Shown in pieces: positions 43,069 through 45,067 of a stretch of 45,067 nt of DNA. A model generated the notes under the pieces. It ran no database searches. It was not told the DNA's origin and saw nothing but the letters and a program-made list of their open reading frames with translations. A program made the position numbers and the translations under genes. The DNA is from Gemmatimonadota bacterium (GTDB lineage: Bacteria; Gemmatimonadota; Gemmatimonadetes; Gemmatimonadales; GWC2-71-9). The number at the start of each line of letters is the position of its first letter. Within the stretch, counting starts at the first letter, position 1. The DNA is taken from NCBI GenBank assembly GCA_029863245.1, contig JAOTVV010000025.1:1-45067 (forward strand). Reading direction: 5' to 3'.

Positions 43069-44759
43069 GCGTCGTCCTCCGAGACCTCTGCGGGGCCGGC
43101 GGCGGGAATCACGATCGAGAACGTGGTGCCCGCCCCCGGACGGGAATCGAGAAACAGCAGGCCGCGATGGGCCTGCACGGCACGCTGTACGATGGCGAGG
43201 CCGAGGCCCGAGCCGCCGGTCCGGCCGCTCACGAACGGCTCGAACAGTCGGTCGCGCAGTTCCTCGGGAATTCCGGGTCCGTCGTCCGTGATGCTAAGCA
43301 GGACCGCCGTTCCGAGTCGCACGCCCATCGGCACGTCGTCCGGTCGCGCCTCCCGCACCTCGACGAGAACTTCCGGGGTGTCGGTGGACGCCTGGACCGC
43401 GTTCAGCACCAGGTTCACCACGACACGGTGCAGTAAGTCCTCGTCGCCTTCGACCGGCGGCGGTGTCTTTACGACGATGCGCAGCTTGGCATCCTCGGGG
43501 CAGTCGGGGTGCTTACGGACCACGGCCACGGCGGCCTCGACGACCTGGACCAGATCGAATGGCCGCCCCTGGGTGACCCGAACCCGGGAAAAGTCGAGGA
43601 ACTCGGTGAGGAGCCGACTGAGCCTGTCGCTCTCACGAATGACCAGTCGTGTCAGGTGCCGCTCATCTTCTCCTTGCCGCTCGTTACCGGCCAGTTGCTC
43701 GATGGACGATCGAATGGATGCGAGCGGGTTCTTGATCTCATGGGCGAGCGAAGCCGACAGCTCCGCGACGGCCTCCAGACGCTCCGTCCTGAGGCGCAGC
43801 GCCTCGATGCGCTTCTGGTCACTGATGTCGGTGAAGATGGCGGTCACCGACGGCGAGGCCGAGTCTGGCGTATCGATGCTCGTGGTCGTGACGCCGATCG
43901 GGAACTGACGGTCGCCCACACGCACCTCGCCCTCCGAGCGGACGGACTTGTGGCGCGTCGAGCGGGTAACCGCGATCGCCTGCAGCAGCTCCACGGCGCG
44001 GTCGCCGATCAGCTCGTCGAGGGGCCGGTCCACGCTCGTTTGCTGATCCAGGCCGAGCAACTCGCACGCTGCGGGATTGGCGAAGAGGAGCCGACCGTCG
44101 CCGTCCACCGTGAGCACACCGCTCCGGATGTTTTGGAGGATGTCGCTCGCTTCGAGCCGGAGTCGATGCACCTCTTGCTCGAGCTCTTCGCGTTCGGCAC
44201 CCATCACCCGCACGCGGCTCGCGATCAGTCCCGTGGCCACGAACACCGCCACGAACACGGCAATCTGGAGCCACACCACGACCGAGAGCTGGACGGGTTG
44301 CCACCAGACGATGTCCGCCAGGTAAAGCAGGATCGCGAGGCTGGTGACCAACAGGCTGGACGCCAGCGGCATCAGCACGGCACTCACCGCGATCACCAGG
44401 ATGTACAGCGCCGGGAACTGGCTGTCCGGCCCCTCCGTGACGTGGACGACCGTCGTGACGAGGGCCAGGTCGAACAGCGCTTGCAGGTAGAGGAAGGTGA
44501 GGTTGGGCTCGGATCTGCGGACGTGGGTGTACCAGACCGACAGCCCACTGGCGATCACGCTGGCGATCGCGGCCACTGCCAGGATGACGATCGTCTCGGG
44601 CGGGACGGCCCTGAAGGAGAAAGCAGCCGCGACGAAGACCACGATCGCCACCGCGACGCGGCCCAAGTAGATCCACCCCAGCAGGTCCCGTGGCCACGTG
44701 GCGCCAACCATCGGCGCTACGGCGGCTCGCGGCTGACCCGTGCCCCCCGAGCGTTGCAT
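43065..44759 (-). CDS. pilS: PilS-type sensor histidine kinase
   Basis: The 564-residue kinase has six hydrophobic N-terminal helices (about residues 25-185), a short coiled linker, a PAS domain (~210-320; LQNIRSGVLTVDGDGRLLFANPAACELLG) and HisKA/HATPase domains (phospho-acceptor in ASLAHEIKNPLASIRSSIEQLAG; N box NLVLNAVQAS; G1 DDGPGIP; G2 GSGLGLAI). This plan is that of PilS, which senses pilin in the membrane. The ATG at 44759 is chosen; a longer frame runs toward the pilC terminator. It forms an operon with pilR and three glycosyltransferase-type genes. Confidence 0.9.
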   Translation of the reverse strand: MQRSGGTGQPRAAVAPMVGATWPRDLLGWIYLGRVAVAIVVFVAAAFSFRAVPPETIVILAVAAIASVIASGLSVWYTHVRRSEPNLTFLYLQALFDLALVTTVVHVTEGPDSQFPALYILVIAVSAVLMPLASSLLVTSLAILLYLADIVWWQPVQLSVVVWLQIAVFVAVFVATGLIASRVRVMGAEREELEQEVHRLRLEASDILQNIRSGVLTVDGDGRLLFANPAACELLGLDQQTSVDRPLDELIGDRAVELLQAIAVTRSTRHKSVRSEGEVRVGDRQFPIGVTTTSIDTPDSASPSVTAIFTDISDQKRIEALRLRTERLEAVAELSASLAHEIKNPLASIRSSIEQLAGNERQGEDERHLTRLVIRESDRLSRLLTEFLDFSRVRVTQGRPFDLVQVVEAAVAVVRKHPDCPEDAKLRIVVKTPPPVEGDEDLLHRVVVNLVLNAVQASTDTPEVLVEVREARPDDVPMGVRLGTAVLLSITDDGPGIPEELRDRLFEPFVSGRTGGSGLGLAIVQRAVQAHRGLLFLDSRPGAGTTFSIVIPAAGPAEVSEDDA

Positions 44760-44894
44760 ACGGCCAAGTATCCTGAACCCCTTCGCAAAATGCAACACCC
44801 GGACCGCTTGCCTGGCGGTGGTGAGCCTCCCGAGACGGTCCGGGCTCCGGGATCTCGCGGCGCGGGTGTGGGCAGTGTTGCGGGCGCGGCATGA

Positions 44895-44934
44895 CGCAAC
44901 GGGCCCCGGCGCTGCAGCACCGGAGCCCGTTGCG
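44895..44934 (-). terminator. Terminator hairpin after pilC
   Basis: A 10-bp outer stem (CGCAACGGGC with GCCCGTTGCG) continues through two inner paired blocks (GCCGG-type and a GCT/AGC tip). It lies 17 bases after the pilC stop on the minus strand. There is no T-run; structure and position support termination or 3'-end protection. Confidence 0.6.
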
Positions 44935-44950
44935 AGGGACACGGATGGTC

Positions 44951-45067
44951 CTACCCGATCACGTTCACCATATCGAAGATCGGCAGGTACATCGAAACGA
45001 TCATGCCGCCGACCACCACACCCAGCACCACGATCATGATCGGCTCCATGAGCGAGAGCAGGGCACT
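44951..45067 (-). CDS. pilC: Type IV pilus inner-membrane platform protein PilC (C-terminal end)
   Basis: Only the last 38 codons and the TAG stop are in the window; the gene continues beyond the right edge. The frame reads SALLSLMEPIMIVVLGVVVG, then GMIVSMYLPIF and DMVNVIG. This is the hallmark end of PilC/GspF family proteins (LEPxxI, a final transmembrane helix, and MYLPIF). PilC is the inner-membrane platform on which PilB and PilT motors act. It lies upstream of pilS-pilR, a common arrangement. Confidence 0.9.
   Translation of the reverse strand, partial: SALLSLMEPIMIVVLGVVVGGMIVSMYLPIFDMVNVIG

Noticed and set aside
44780..44801. Sigma-54-like GG-N10-GC (CGGTCC...TTGCA) before pilS
   Set aside because: The -24 half is poor and such spacing is common by chance in GC-rich DNA. 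It may also be coding if pilS starts further upstream.
1..45067. Mobile elements or CRISPR arrays
   Set aside because: I found no transposase frame, no terminal inverted repeats with target duplication and no regularly spaced direct repeats.

Overview
This 45-kb window is GC-rich (near 70% in most lines), tightly packed and almost entirely bacterial chromosomal coding DNA. I see no insertion sequence, CRISPR array, rRNA or tRNA. The gene set (type IV pilus operons with PilR-type regulators, HslUV, TrmFO, a TMTC-like TPR membrane protein, a BTAD/AAA regulator) and the base composition suggest a free-living Gram-negative-type bacterium, most likely Gemmatimonadota or a neighbouring phylum. That assignment is inference and needs a database search.

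Layout. 1-6.5 kb is mixed housekeeping: the end of an N-formylglutamate amidohydrolase gene, mtgA, a dicarboxylate/amino-acid symporter, a sodium-dependent NSS transporter with a 38-residue MetS-type small subunit, a VOC protein, and a lipoprotein (Ycf48-like repeats) translationally coupled to a GOLPH3/GPP34-domain protein. 6.7-14.4 kb is regulatory: a 1152-residue BTAD-AAA-TPR regulator, an HD-GYP c-di-GMP phosphodiesterase, an unassigned 245-residue protein, and an unusual fusion of ferredoxin and [FeFe]-hydrogenase-like domains to a GGDEF diguanylate cyclase. GC drops sharply part-way through the BTAD-AAA-TPR gene and stays low through the HD-GYP gene.

14.9-25.9 kb (all minus strand) carries topA-trmFO-xerC-hslV-hslU, in the same order as the Bacillus topA-to-clpY cluster. 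It is followed by argF-gcvT-moaB and a sigma-54-type activator whose receiver domain has lost its phospho-acceptor. Most junctions overlap by 1-4 bases. A structured non-coding stretch with its own promoter-like and terminator-like elements lies between topA and pilQ.

26.2-45 kb (minus strand) is a type IV pilus region. Read in the direction of transcription it holds the pilC end, pilS-pilR, three glycosyltransferase/membrane genes, two tandem major-type pilins, a second histidine kinase/regulator pair, minor pilins (fimT-pilV-pilW-pilX) and pilMNOPQ. Good sigma-54 promoter matches precede both the pilin pair and the minor pilin operon, which fits control by the PilR-type activators encoded here. 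pilMNOPQ has a sigma-70-type promoter overlapped by an 11-bp palindrome.

The most novel element is the iron-sulphur/hydrogenase-like GGDEF protein at 12679-14406. With its unknown partner gene and the nearby HD-GYP enzyme it may form a redox- or iron-sulphur-responsive c-di-GMP module. This is inference from domain content and gene order.
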